A stretch of 64,000 nt of DNA from Paracoccus marinus (GTDB lineage Bacteria > Pseudomonadota > Alphaproteobacteria > Rhodobacterales > Rhodobacteraceae): contig NZ_VJYZ01000004.1 of assembly GCF_007018965.1 (NCBI RefSeq), forward strand, positions 62,001-126,000. The letters run 5' to 3'. Under the pieces are notes generated by a model. The model did no database searches, had not been told where the DNA came from, and was given only the letters and a program-made list of their open reading frames with translations. The stretch's first letter is position 1; every line of letters starts with the position of its first letter. Below, one piece after another: positions 15,884 to 24,353 of this stretch. The translations under genes and the position numbers were made by a program.

Positions 15884-18508
15884 TTACCGTTCCGCGCGCA
15901 TGGCGATCGACGCCCGCGCCGCCGCCAGCCGCGCCAGCGGCACCCGGAAGGGCGAGCAGGACACGTAATCCACGCCCGCGCGCAGGCAGAAGTCGATGGA
16001 ATCGGCGTTGCCACCATGTTCGCCGCAGACCGACATGGTGATGTCGGGCTTGACCTCGCGCGCGCGGCGGACGCCCGTCAGCACCAGTTCCCCCACCCCT
16101 TCCTGGTCGAGGATGTGGAACGGGTCCTCGTCATAGACGCCCTGCCCCACGTAGCTGCCCATGAAGCGGCCGGCGTCGTCGCGCGACAGGCCGAAGGTCA
16201 TCTGGGTCAGGTCGTTGGTGCCGAACGACATGAAGGCGCAATGCTCGGCGATGTCGCCCGCCCGCAGCGCCGCGCGCGGCGTTTCGACCATCACACCCAA
16301 CCGATAGTCGAAGCTCGACCGCGTTTCCGTGCGGACGGCGGCGGCCACCGCCTCGACCCGGTTGCGGACCAGCTCGACCTCGCGCATGGCGCTGACCAGC
16401 GGGATCATGATTTCCGGGGTGACGCCCATCCCCTGCCGACCGACGGCGATCGTCGCCTCGAAGATGGCGCGGGCCTGCATGTCGTAGATTTCCGGGATGA
16501 CGATGCCAAGGCGCACGCCGCGCATGCCCAGCATCGGGTTGAACTCGTCCAGCGCCTCGATCCGGCGGACCACGTCTGACAGCGGCAGGTCGAGCGATTC
16601 CGCAAGCTCGCGCATCCCCTCTCGGTCGTGGGGCAGGAACTCGTGCAGGGGCGGGTCGAACAGGCGGATCGTGACCGGCAGCCCGTCCATGATCTGGAAC
16701 AGCGTGGTGAAGTCGGCGCGCTGCATCGGCAGCAGCCGGTCCAGCGCAAGGCGGCGATCCTCGGCCCGGTCGGCGAAGATCATCTCGCGCATGGCGGGCA
16801 GCCGCGCCTCGTCGAAGAACATGTGCTCGGTCCGGCAAAGGCCGATACCCTGGGCGTTGAACATCCGCGCGGTGCGCGCGTCCTCGGGCGTGTCGGCGTT
16901 GGCGCGCACGCCGATCGCGCAGGCGCCGTCGGCCCAGTCGAGAAGCTGGGTGAACCCCTCGTCCAGCGCGGGTTCCAGCATCTCGGCCGCGCCCATCAGC
17001 ACGTCGCCCGAGGTGCCGTCGACCGTGATCTCGTCGCCTTCCTGAAGCGTGCGGGTGCCGGCGCGGATCGTGCCCGCGCGGGCGTCGATCGCCAGCCCGT
17101 TCGCGCCCACGATGCAGGGCAGGCCCAGGCCGCGCGCGATCACCGCCGCGTGGCTGGTCATGCCGCCGCGCTCGGTCACCACGGCGACGGCCGCGTGCAT
17201 GCCGCGCACGTCCTCGGGCGCGGTCTCGCGGCGCACGAGGATGCAGGGCTCGCCCCGCGCGGCGCAGGCTTGCGCGGCCGCGGGGGTGAAGACGATGCGG
17301 CCGGTCGCGGCGCCGGGGCTCGCGGCGATGCCGCGCACGACCACGTCGCGGCGGGCGCCCGGATCGACCTGCCGGTGCAGCAGGTCCGACAGGGTGCGCG
17401 GCTGGATCCGCATCACCGCGTCCTCGTGCGAGATCACGCCGTCCCGCGCCAGCGCCACCGCGATCCGCACGGCGGCGCGCGACGACCGTTCGACCTTGGT
17501 GGCGTCGATCAGCGACAGCTGGCTGTCGGACACGACGAACTCGATCTGCATTTCCTCGCGCAGGCGCTGGCGCGCGGCCGCGCCGAACCGGACGAGATCG
17601 GCGAACACCGCAGGCGCCGCTTCTTCAAGCGAGGGGCCGCGCGGGTCGCGCGTCAGGTACAGCTCACCGTCCCTGACCTTCGACGGCGCGCGCGCGCGCC
17701 CCTGCGACTGGCCGCGAAAGCGCCCGGTGATGCCCGGCAACCCGGTCGAGGCGTCCACGTAGCGGATCGTCCCCGACCCGGTGACGCCGGGCCCGAGCGC
17801 CAGCGCCATGTCCTGCACGATCAGCCCCAGTGGCGCGTCCGACGGGGCCCCGTTCGCCTGCCGCAGAAGCCGCGCGGTCGGCCCGTCCCACGCCCGCGCC
17901 ATCGAGCGCAGCACCTCGGCCAGCTGCCGGGTCGGATCCTGCGGAAACTCCTCGTCCGTTTCATGGCGATAGGCGGCCAGCGCGTCGGCAAGGCTCGCGT
18001 CGGGGTCCGAGAACATGTCGGGGTCGAGTCGCGCGACGTGGACCGCGTAGGACTGCACGAAGCCGCGATAGATCGCGTCCGCCGCCTCTTGCCCGCGCGT
18101 CTCGGCCAGGTGCTGATGGCAGGCGGCGTTGATCCCGATGTTGAGGACCGTCCCCGGCCCGCCCCAGCCCGGATCGACCGGCGACGGGCGCACGCCCACC
18201 ATGCCCGCGCCTTCGCCGATCAGCCGGTTCAGCGCCGCGCGGTCCAGCATCCGTCCGGCCGCGATCGCCCGCACCGCGCCCACCGACACCGCATGGCTGC
18301 GCGGCACCGGCAGGTCCATGCGGATCAGGCGCTGCAGGCACTTGGCGCGCCAGCCGTGACCCAGGATCGCGACCGGTGCGGTCGGCGTGATCTCGACGAT
18401 GTCGTCGAAGGACGCGCCGGACGCGGCCGACGTGACCGGGCCGGAAACGGAGGCAGGGGAGGTTGGCGGGGCGGGTGATCGTTCCATGATGGCGAAAAGC
18501 CTATGCAC
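15884..18508 (-). CDS. PPDK-like PEP-utilising protein with a degenerate ATP-binding domain
   Basis: The 874 residues span a full pyruvate phosphate dikinase (PPDK) layout. The swivelling phosphohistidine domain has GGMTSHAAVIARGLG with His453, and the C-terminal PEP domain has GTNDLTQMTFGLSRDD and the proton-donor cysteine in SVCGEHGG. The N-terminal nucleotide domain is altered: the LGGKGA loop is replaced by LGHGWRAKCL (49-58), and at 335-337, where PPDK has Q-T-R, it reads D-A-T. The ATP half-reaction may therefore be lost while the PEP/pyruvate and phosphohistidine chemistry remains. Numbering is from ATG 18508. ATG 18487 is an equally likely start. xth lies 75 bases upstream. Confidence 0.85.
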   Translation of the reverse strand: MHRLFAIMERSPAPPTSPASVSGPVTSAASGASFDDIVEITPTAPVAILGHGWRAKCLQRLIRMDLPVPRSHAVSVGAVRAIAAGRMLDRAALNRLIGEGAGMVGVRPSPVDPGWGGPGTVLNIGINAACHQHLAETRGQEAADAIYRGFVQSYAVHVARLDPDMFSDPDASLADALAAYRHETDEEFPQDPTRQLAEVLRSMARAWDGPTARLLRQANGAPSDAPLGLIVQDMALALGPGVTGSGTIRYVDASTGLPGITGRFRGQSQGRARAPSKVRDGELYLTRDPRGPSLEEAAPAVFADLVRFGAAARQRLREEMQIEFVVSDSQLSLIDATKVERSSRAAVRIAVALARDGVISHEDAVMRIQPRTLSDLLHRQVDPGARRDVVVRGIAASPGAATGRIVFTPAAAQACAARGEPCILVRRETAPEDVRGMHAAVAVVTERGGMTSHAAVIARGLGLPCIVGANGLAIDARAGTIRAGTRTLQEGDEITVDGTSGDVLMGAAEMLEPALDEGFTQLLDWADGACAIGVRANADTPEDARTARMFNAQGIGLCRTEHMFFDEARLPAMREMIFADRAEDRRLALDRLLPMQRADFTTLFQIMDGLPVTIRLFDPPLHEFLPHDREGMRELAESLDLPLSDVVRRIEALDEFNPMLGMRGVRLGIVIPEIYDMQARAIFEATIAVGRQGMGVTPEIMIPLVSAMREVELVRNRVEAVAAAVRTETRSSFDYRLGVMVETPRAALRAGDIAEHCAFMSFGTNDLTQMTFGLSRDDAGRFMGSYVGQGVYDEDPFHILDQEGVGELVLTGVRRAREVKPDITMSVCGEHGGNADSIDFCLRAGVDYVSCSPFRVPLARLAAARASIAMRAER

Positions 18509-18583
18509 CGGGGGCGCGATGCTGCAAGCGCGAAACGCGCCGCGCCGCCACGTCCCGTGATCCCGGCCGCGGCCCCGCGCCCC

Positions 18584-19372
18584 TCAGGCGTCCAGTTCGA
18601 TCCAGATCGGGACGTGGTCGCTGGGCTTTTCGGTGCCGCGCTGGTCGCGGTCGATGCCCGCGTCGCGCAGCAGATCGGCGGCCTGCGGCGACAGCAGCGC
18701 GTGGTCGATGCGGATGCCGTTGTCGCGTTCCCAGCCTTGGCGCTGATAGTCCCAGAAGGTGAACGGCCCCCGTTCCGCGTTCGGCGTGCGGATGCGGATC
18801 GCGTCGGTCCAACCCTGGTTCACGATCCGCCGATAGGCGGCGCGGGTATCGGGTAGGAACAGCGCGTCCTCGACCCAGCGTTCGGGGTGGGCGGCGTCGC
18901 GGTGTTCGGGAATGACGTTGAAGTCGCCCAGCATCACCGCCGGTTGCTCGGCGGCAAGGATGCCCGCCGCATGGACCCGCAACCGTTCCATCCACGCAAG
19001 CTTGTAGTCGTATTTCGGCCCCGGCGCGGGGTTGCCGTTGGGCAGATACAGCCCCGACACCCGCACCGCCCCCCGCGCGCCGATCACCGTGCCCTCGATG
19101 AAGCGGGACTGTTCGTCGGCGTCGTCGCCGGGCAGGCCGCGGCTCACGTCCTCGACCGGCAGGCGCGACAGGATCGCGACGCCGTTCCAGCTTTTCTGGC
19201 CGTGGGTGTGGACGGTCCAGCCGAGATCCTCGATCGCCCCGGACGGGAAGCCCTCGTCCACCGACTTGATTTCCTGCAGCACCACCACGTCGGGCTGCGC
19301 GTCGGGCAGCCAGGCGGTCAGCTGGTGCAGCCGCGCCTTGATGCCGTTGATGTTGAAACTGGCGATCTTCAT
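18584..19372 (-). CDS. xth: Exodeoxyribonuclease III / AP endonuclease
   Basis: A 262-residue EEP-fold nuclease of base excision repair that cuts at abasic sites and trims 3' ends. It has the metal ligand E34 in VVLQEIKS, the catalytic pair D150 and N152 in LGDFNVIPEHRD, GLYLPNGNP at 107-115 and the terminal SDHVPIW with D252 and H253. Its start lies 39 bases after the stop of the radical SAM gene on the same strand, so it may be co-transcribed from the LexA-box promoter at 20504-20518. Confidence 0.94.
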   Translation of the reverse strand: MKIASFNINGIKARLHQLTAWLPDAQPDVVVLQEIKSVDEGFPSGAIEDLGWTVHTHGQKSWNGVAILSRLPVEDVSRGLPGDDADEQSRFIEGTVIGARGAVRVSGLYLPNGNPAPGPKYDYKLAWMERLRVHAAGILAAEQPAVMLGDFNVIPEHRDAAHPERWVEDALFLPDTRAAYRRIVNQGWTDAIRIRTPNAERGPFTFWDYQRQGWERDNGIRIDHALLSPQAADLLRDAGIDRDQRGTEKPSDHVPIWIELDA

Positions 19373-19411
19373 GGCCGCGACCGTAGCAGGCGGTTCGGCG
19401 CGGGCAAGGCG

Positions 19412-20491
19412 TCAGAACAGCGACAGCTGGTCGCCCGCGCGCGGCGGCGGCGCGAAGCGGCTGGCGTCCAGCGCCGGGCTTTCGCTCGCATAGCCCAGCC
19501 GCTTGCGGGCCAGCCGGAACCGCTGGTGCAGCAACTCGGCCTCGACCCCCTCGCCCTTCATCCGGGTGCCGAAGCGGGGGTCGTTGTCGCGCCCCCCGCG
19601 CATCGCCTGGATCCGGGTCATGACGTGATCGGCCTTGCCCGGATGGTGGCGCGCGAGCCAGTCGCGGAACAGGGGCGCCACCTCGAGCGGCAGGCGCACC
19701 GGGATCATGCTGGCGGTGTGGGCGCCCGCGTCGCGCGCGGCGGCAAGGATGTTTTCGACCTCGTGCGCGGTCAGCACCGGGATCATCGGCGCGCACATGA
19801 CCCGCACCGGCACCCCGGCCTGGGCCAGCCCGCGGATCATGGCAAGGCGGGTGGCGGGTGCGGGCGCGCGCGGCTCCATCTGCCGCGACAGTTCGGGGTC
19901 CAGCGTGGTGATCGACACGCCAACGAAGACCTGCCGCCGCGCCGCCATCGCCCCGATCAGGTCGAGGTCGCGCAGGATCGTGCGGCCGCGCGTCACGATG
20001 CTGACCGGATGGTTCCAGTCGTGCAGCACCTGCAGGCAGGCGCGCATGATCCCCATCTTCGCCTCGGTCGGCTGATAGGGGTCGGTGTTGGTGCCGAAGG
20101 CGATCGGCCCGACCGCGTAGCCCGGGCGCGCGATCTCGGCCGCGAGCAGGCGGGCGGCGTCCGGCTTGGCGGTGATCCGCGTCTCGAAGTCCAGGCCCGG
20201 CGACAGGCCCAGATAGGCGTGGGTCGGGCGGGCGAAGCAATAGATGCAGCCATGCTCGCAGCCGCGATAGGGGTTGACCGAGCGGTCGAACGGCACGTCG
20301 GGCGACTGGTTGCGGGTGATGATCCGGCGCGGCTGTTCGGTCGTGACGTCGGTCCGCAGGACGCGCTCGTCCGGCTCGCCGTCCCAGCCGTCGTGCTCGA
20401 TCTGGGTCGTATAGGGCTCGAACCGGGCGGCCGGGCGGTTCGCGGCGCCACGCGCTTTCAGGATCTCGTCTGGGTCACGGGCGGGAAGCAT
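19412..20491 (-). CDS. PA0069-family radical SAM protein with C-terminal clamp-binding motif
   Basis: A 359-residue radical SAM enzyme of the PA0069/Rv2578c group, distantly like spore photoproduct lyase. The [4Fe-4S] cysteines are C78, C82 and C85 in GCEHGCIYCFAR, with GIMRACLQVLHDWNHPVSIVTRG-type barrel strands after it. The last five residues are QLSLF (355-359), exactly the consensus beta sliding-clamp motif QL(S/D)LF. A perfect LexA box sits 13 bases upstream of the start, and xth follows. Together these suggest an SOS-induced DNA repair role. The reaction itself is unknown. Confidence 0.87.
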   Translation of the reverse strand: MLPARDPDEILKARGAANRPAARFEPYTTQIEHDGWDGEPDERVLRTDVTTEQPRRIITRNQSPDVPFDRSVNPYRGCEHGCIYCFARPTHAYLGLSPGLDFETRITAKPDAARLLAAEIARPGYAVGPIAFGTNTDPYQPTEAKMGIMRACLQVLHDWNHPVSIVTRGRTILRDLDLIGAMAARRQVFVGVSITTLDPELSRQMEPRAPAPATRLAMIRGLAQAGVPVRVMCAPMIPVLTAHEVENILAAARDAGAHTASMIPVRLPLEVAPLFRDWLARHHPGKADHVMTRIQAMRGGRDNDPRFGTRMKGEGVEAELLHQRFRLARKRLGYASESPALDASRFAPPPRAGDQLSLF

Positions 20492-20503
20492 GGATGCAGT
20501 TTA

Positions 20504-20518
20504 GAACAAATGCGGAAC
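20504..20518 (-). promoter_or_regulatory. LexA (SOS) box, alphaproteobacterial type
   Basis: On the minus strand the sequence is GTTC-CGCATTT-GTTC, an exact match to the alphaproteobacterial LexA direct-repeat operator GTTC-N7-GTTC. The spacer ends in TTT, as many such boxes do. It lies 13 bases upstream of the radical SAM start, where bound LexA would block transcription initiation or early elongation. Confidence 0.75.
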
Positions 20519-20606
20519 ATTCCGCAAGCTCGGCGCGCGGCGACGGGTCTTTCCTCATCACCCTTCCGCCCCCATATTGAACGGTGGAAGACCAAGGAGC
20601 GAATCG

Positions 20607-20789
20607 ATGCCCCTGCCGCATTTCCTCTGGATGCTCGCCGCCGTGGTCGCGGCCGCTGCCGTGACGCTGTGCCTTGCCCTTTCGGTCGGCGTGCCGTTGC
20701 AGGCGATGGCGCTGGTCGTGCTGATCGCCGCGGCGGTCCTGCATTTCGCGAGCCCCGGCGACGATTCGCGCCGGAACCCGGGCGCCTAG
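20607..20789 (+). CDS. Small membrane protein (60 residues)
   Basis: ATG 20607 has a clear AAGGAGCGAATCG ribosome binding site and begins a 60-residue protein with two hydrophobic helices (about 7-25 and 28-46) and a charged tail DDSRRNPGA. I do not recognise a family. It is divergent from the radical SAM gene, with 115 bases between the starts that include the LexA box. Whether LexA also controls it cannot be told. Confidence 0.6.
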   Translation: MPLPHFLWMLAAVVAAAAVTLCLALSVGVPLQAMALVVLIAAAVLHFASPGDDSRRNPGA

Positions 20790-20815
20790 ACTTTTCGACC
20801 TTCTGACATCGCACA

Positions 20816-20840
20816 CCCCCGACCCGTGACAGGCCGGGGG
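20816..20840. terminator. Weak hairpin between convergent genes
   Basis: CCCCCGACC and GGCCGGGGG form a 9-bp stem with one mismatch around a 7-base loop, between the small membrane protein gene and the convergent RTX-like gene. A short TT follows on the plus strand. It could end transcription from either side. Confidence 0.4.
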
Positions 20841-20859
20841 TTCGCCTTCGCCCCGCGCG

Positions 20860-22116
20860 TCAGGTGATGAAGATGTCCGAAACGCCGAACGCGGCGCCGT
20901 CCTGCAGGTCGGCCACCAGCACCCGGCCGCCAGCCCCGGTGCCGTCCGCGTCGAACCACACCGTCCGGTCGGTCAGGCGCAGCATGAACCGGTCGTCGGC
21001 GTCGTGGGACAGGCCCGTCGCGCTGGCCCAGAAGCGGTTCGCGCCCAGCGCCCCCGCGACCAGTCCGGCCCCGAAGCCCGCGGCCGACACCAGGATCGTG
21101 TCGTTGTTGCCCGCGGCCGCGCCGAAATCCATGATCCGGTCGCCGATCTCGGCCAGCGTGTTGAACACGAAGGAATCGTTGCCCGCATTGCCGTAAAGCA
21201 TGTCGAGGCCGATCCCGCCCGACAGCACGTCGTCGCCCGCGCCGCCGATCAGCGTGTCGGCGCCCGCGCGGCCCAGAAGCGTGTTCGCGAACTCGTCGCC
21301 GGTCAGGTAGTCGTTGCCCCCCTGCGAGCCGAACACGATCTCGACCCCGGTGTAGCTGTCGCCGGCGGCAAGGCCGGTGCCGTCGCTGTTGCCCAGCGTC
21401 AGCCGGACGCCAGCGGGTCCGCTGACATAGATGCGGTCGCGCCCGTCGCCGCCGAAGATGGTTTCCGCGGCCGCGCCGATGGTGAAGCTGTCGTCACCGG
21501 TGTCGCCCAGGATCGACCCCATCACGAAGCCGTTGCCCATGGCGGTATAGCTGTCGTTTCCGCTGCCTAGAAGGACGTCGCCGTACATCTCGCCGCCATT
21601 GGTGACGTTCTGCACCGTGCTGCCGCTGGAATACAGCGCGTAGCCTCCGACCGAGTTGATGCTGCCCATGTTCAGCACGTTGGCCGTGCCGAATTGAACG
21701 ATCCCGTAATAGGCGTTGATGACACCGAAGTTCCTGATCTGCGCGAAGTCGTCGACCGACGCGTAGATCCCGTAGTAGTTGGTGCCGGCGCTCATATCCC
21801 CGTAGTTGTTGAAGTAAAGATACGAGGCGGTCACGATGGTGCTGCCGCGCAGCATCGCCGCGCTGCCCAGGTCGATATAGTGGGTGCTGACGGCCGAGGC
21901 CGCGTCGGAGATGCTGATCGCGCCATAGAACCCCGCGACGTAGCCATCGACCTGCAGCCTGTTCGTGCCGGTCGAGTTGTTCGCGGTGACGGCGTAGTTG
22001 TCGGTCGAGATGATCGTGGCGTTGTTCGTGACCACGGCGTTGTAGCCGGCGGCAAGCGCGACCCGCGGGCCGGTCCCCACCGAATAGCTGTGATACGTAA
22101 GTGGCATGTCGTTCAC
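20860..22116 (-). CDS. RTX-type calcium-binding repeat protein
   Basis: A 418-residue acidic, glycine-rich protein. Residues about 1-180 are rich in N, G, Y, S and T and read like a repetitive beta-helix. From about 180, RTX-like nonapeptides appear, such as GSGNDSYTA, GDTGDDSFT, GGDGRDRIY, GRAGADTLI, GGAGDDVLS and GNAGNDSFV, which bind calcium in a parallel beta-roll. The C-terminal DLQDGAAFGVSDIFIT resembles the tail of type I-secreted proteins. There is no Sec signal, as expected for type I export, but no ABC exporter is nearby. The start is GTG 22116 or ATG 22107. Confidence 0.82.
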   Translation of the reverse strand: MNDMPLTYHSYSVGTGPRVALAAGYNAVVTNNATIISTDNYAVTANNSTGTNRLQVDGYVAGFYGAISISDAASAVSTHYIDLGSAAMLRGSTIVTASYLYFNNYGDMSAGTNYYGIYASVDDFAQIRNFGVINAYYGIVQFGTANVLNMGSINSVGGYALYSSGSTVQNVTNGGEMYGDVLLGSGNDSYTAMGNGFVMGSILGDTGDDSFTIGAAAETIFGGDGRDRIYVSGPAGVRLTLGNSDGTGLAAGDSYTGVEIVFGSQGGNDYLTGDEFANTLLGRAGADTLIGGAGDDVLSGGIGLDMLYGNAGNDSFVFNTLAEIGDRIMDFGAAAGNNDTILVSAAGFGAGLVAGALGANRFWASATGLSHDADDRFMLRLTDRTVWFDADGTGAGGRVLVADLQDGAAFGVSDIFIT

Positions 22117-22316
22117 CGATGGATGGAGCGTTGATGAAACGGTCCCGGCAAGACGGTCAGGGCCGTCGAGATGACATGGGGACTATCTGCGCGCCCCATC
22201 GCGCGGCAGGGCGATCGCCGCCTTGGGCGGGTCGGGTGCCTGCCGCGAATAAGATCACGGACGCGTGATTCTCGCAAGGAATCTCGGTGGTGAAGCTGAC
22301 GCGACAGGGCCGCCGG

Positions 22317-22919
22317 TCAGCTTTCCAGCTCGGCATCCCAGTAAAGGAAATCCATCCAGCTGTGATGCAGGTGGTTCGGCGGGAAGCGGCGGCCCACGGC
22401 ATGCATCTCCTCGGCCGTCGGCCGTTCGGGCGAGCGGCGCAGTTTCAGGCCGGAGTTCCGCAGGCTCTTGTTGGCCTTCTTCAGGTTGCAGGGCGAGCAG
22501 GCGGCGACCACGTTTTCCCAGCTCGTCACCCCGCCGCGCGAGCGCGGGACCACGTGGTCGAAAGTCAGGTCGCCCTTGGCGCCGCAGTACTGGCAGCAGA
22601 ACTCGTCCCGCAGAAAAAGATTGAAGCGCGTGAATGCCACGCGCTTCTGGGGTTTGACGAATTCTTTCAGCACCACGACCGAGGGGATCCGTATCGCGGA
22701 TCGCTGGCTTCGGACCACGTCGTCGTATTCGGCCAGGATCGTCACCCGGTCCAGGAACACGGCCTTGACCGCTTCCTGCCACGGCCAGAGCGACAGCGGG
22801 TAATAGGACAGCGGCCGGAAGTCCGCGTTCAGCACCAGCGCCGGGTTGCGGCGAAGCGAGCCGGGATCGCGCACGAACTGGGTGCGGAAGTCGGTATCTA
22901 CGCTGTGGTCGTCAAGCAT
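22317..22919 (-). CDS. HNH endonuclease family protein
   Basis: A 200-residue protein with a C-terminal HNH nuclease fold. The pattern C-x2-C (FCCQYCGAK), then LTFDHVVPRSRGG (the DH pair), NVVAACSPCN and a trailing LKKANKSLRN holds both zinc pairs and the metal-binding His. The N-terminal part, VLNADFRPLSYYPLSLWPWQEAVK, is typical of a widespread stand-alone group of unknown role. ATG 22919 is chosen because similarity begins there. The frame is open for another 119 codons upstream without recognisable content. The region from 22920 to 23166 should hold divergent promoters. Confidence 0.87.
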   Translation of the reverse strand: MLDDHSVDTDFRTQFVRDPGSLRRNPALVLNADFRPLSYYPLSLWPWQEAVKAVFLDRVTILAEYDDVVRSQRSAIRIPSVVVLKEFVKPQKRVAFTRFNLFLRDEFCCQYCGAKGDLTFDHVVPRSRGGVTSWENVVAACSPCNLKKANKSLRNSGLKLRRSPERPTAEEMHAVGRRFPPNHLHHSWMDFLYWDAELES

Positions 22920-23166
22920 GCGCGTCGCAGCCCCCGCCCGGTCGTTCAGCAACTGGGTCCACCATCTGCGATCACTATATGTGGTCGTCGCAAGGTGGCA
23001 AGTCCCGTGCATATGGTTCGCCCCAGCGAATACGCCCGGATCGTGACGCGCGAATGACAGGCCGGCCCCCGCCCGCCCCCGCGCCGGAGTTTTGCGGCGG
23101 CACCACCTGTGATAGGATAGCTGTGTCGTCCCCGTACGGCACGGGCGGGCGACGGGGGAGGTTACC

Positions 23167-23577
23167 ATGACGAGACACCACCACCACGGCCGCGGCCGCG
23201 CGATGTTTGCCCGCGTGATGCTGGCCTGCGCGCTGCTGGGCACGGGCGCGACGGCGGCCCTGGCCGATACGGGCATTACCCGCGTCCAGACGCCGGGCGG
23301 CGAGGTCTATGCCGACCAGCGCGGCATGACGCTTTACACCTTTGACAAGGACAGCGCCGGCACCTCGAACTGCGACGGCGACTGCGCGGTCAAGTGGCCG
23401 CCGCTGATGGCGCCCGAGGGCGCGACCGCCGAAGGCTCCTTCGCACCCATCGCCCGCAGCGACGGGTCGATGCAGTGGGCGATGGACGGAAAGCCCCTGT
23501 ACACCTGGGCCGAGGACACCGCCCCGGGCGAGACGACCGGCGACGGCGTCGGCGGCGTCTGGCACGTCGCGAAGTAA
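23167..23577 (+). CDS. Secreted COG4315 / PF03640 repeat protein
   Basis: A 136-residue exported protein. ATG 23167 has GGGGGAGGTTACC upstream. A His-rich basic N-terminus (TRHHHHGRGR) leads into a signal peptide ending in AALA at about 33. The mature part has the two motifs of the PF03640 family: YADQRGMTLYTFDKDSAGTSNC with CDGDCAVKWPPL, and MQWAMDGKPLYTWAEDTAPGE with the end GGVWHV. The function is unknown, though the family is often found with redox or respiratory genes. The two conserved cysteine pairs suggest a periplasmic fold. Confidence 0.85.
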   Translation: MTRHHHHGRGRAMFARVMLACALLGTGATAALADTGITRVQTPGGEVYADQRGMTLYTFDKDSAGTSNCDGDCAVKWPPLMAPEGATAEGSFAPIARSDGSMQWAMDGKPLYTWAEDTAPGETTGDGVGGVWHVAK

Positions 23578-23644
23578 CGGTCGGACCCGAAGCGGTCAGG
23601 GACGAAGCGACCAGAGCCGGGCGATCAGGTTCGAAGGGCGGCGC

Positions 23645-24301
23645 TCAGCCGTCCTTCAGCACCTCGCGCACAAAGGACAGCGCGACGCCAAGACCGTCGG
23701 GCGATATGCCGTGGCCGGTGTTCTTCATCACGTGGCTGTAGACGGTGAAGCCCGCGCCCACCAGCGCGTCGCCCGCCAGCCCCATGTCCGCGAACGGCAC
23801 CATCTGGTCCTGGTCGCCGTGGATGAGCAGCACCGGCGGTTTCACCCGCGCCTCGTGCAGCAGTTCGGGCGCAAGCAGCCGGCCCGAGAAGCCGACGACC
23901 CCCGCCACCTGCTTGTCCCGCCGGGGCGCGAGGTGCAGCGCCATCATCGTCCCTTGCGAGAACCCGACCAGCACCAGCCGCTCGGGCCCCACCCCCTCGC
24001 GCGCAAGCACCTCGTCAATGAAGGCGTTCAGGTCGTCGAGCGACTGCGCCATGGACGCCCGCGCCATGTCCTCGGTCGATCCGTCGAGCCACGGGATCGG
24101 AAACCACTGCCGCCCCATCGGATTGTTGGCGCAGGGCTCGGGCGCGTCGGGGGCGTGAAAGGCGGTGCCGGGCAGATGCGGCGACAGCGGATCGGCCAGC
24201 CCAAGCAGGTCCGCCCTGTCCGCGCCGTAGCCGTGCAGCAGCACCACGACCGAGGTCGCCTTGTCCGGCCCGCGCCGATCCGATTGCAGTTTCCGTGCCA
24301 T
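23645..24301 (-). CDS. Alpha/beta hydrolase, phospholipase/carboxylesterase family
   Basis: A 218-residue serine esterase. The oxyanion segment LLHGYGADRADL is at 21-32, the nucleophile elbow LVGFSQGTMM has S115, the acid lies in LIHGDQDQMVPF, and the histidine in MKNTGHGISPDG near 200. This is the compact carboxylesterase/YpfH-type fold acting on short acyl esters or lysophospholipids. The start has GGAAGGGAACGG upstream. The glycosylase gene on the same strand ends 53 bases upstream. Confidence 0.9.
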   Translation of the reverse strand: MARKLQSDRRGPDKATSVVVLLHGYGADRADLLGLADPLSPHLPGTAFHAPDAPEPCANNPMGRQWFPIPWLDGSTEDMARASMAQSLDDLNAFIDEVLAREGVGPERLVLVGFSQGTMMALHLAPRRDKQVAGVVGFSGRLLAPELLHEARVKPPVLLIHGDQDQMVPFADMGLAGDALVGAGFTVYSHVMKNTGHGISPDGLGVALSFVREVLKDG

Positions 24302-24353
24302 GTCCGTTCCCTTCCTGCTGTGCGACGCGGCCGCCCAAGCCGTCCGCCGCGCC

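Noticed and set aside
22920..23276. A 119-codon N-terminal extension of the HNH protein
   Set aside because: The added residues have no similarity and resemble translated promoter DNA. The family pattern starts at ATG 22919.
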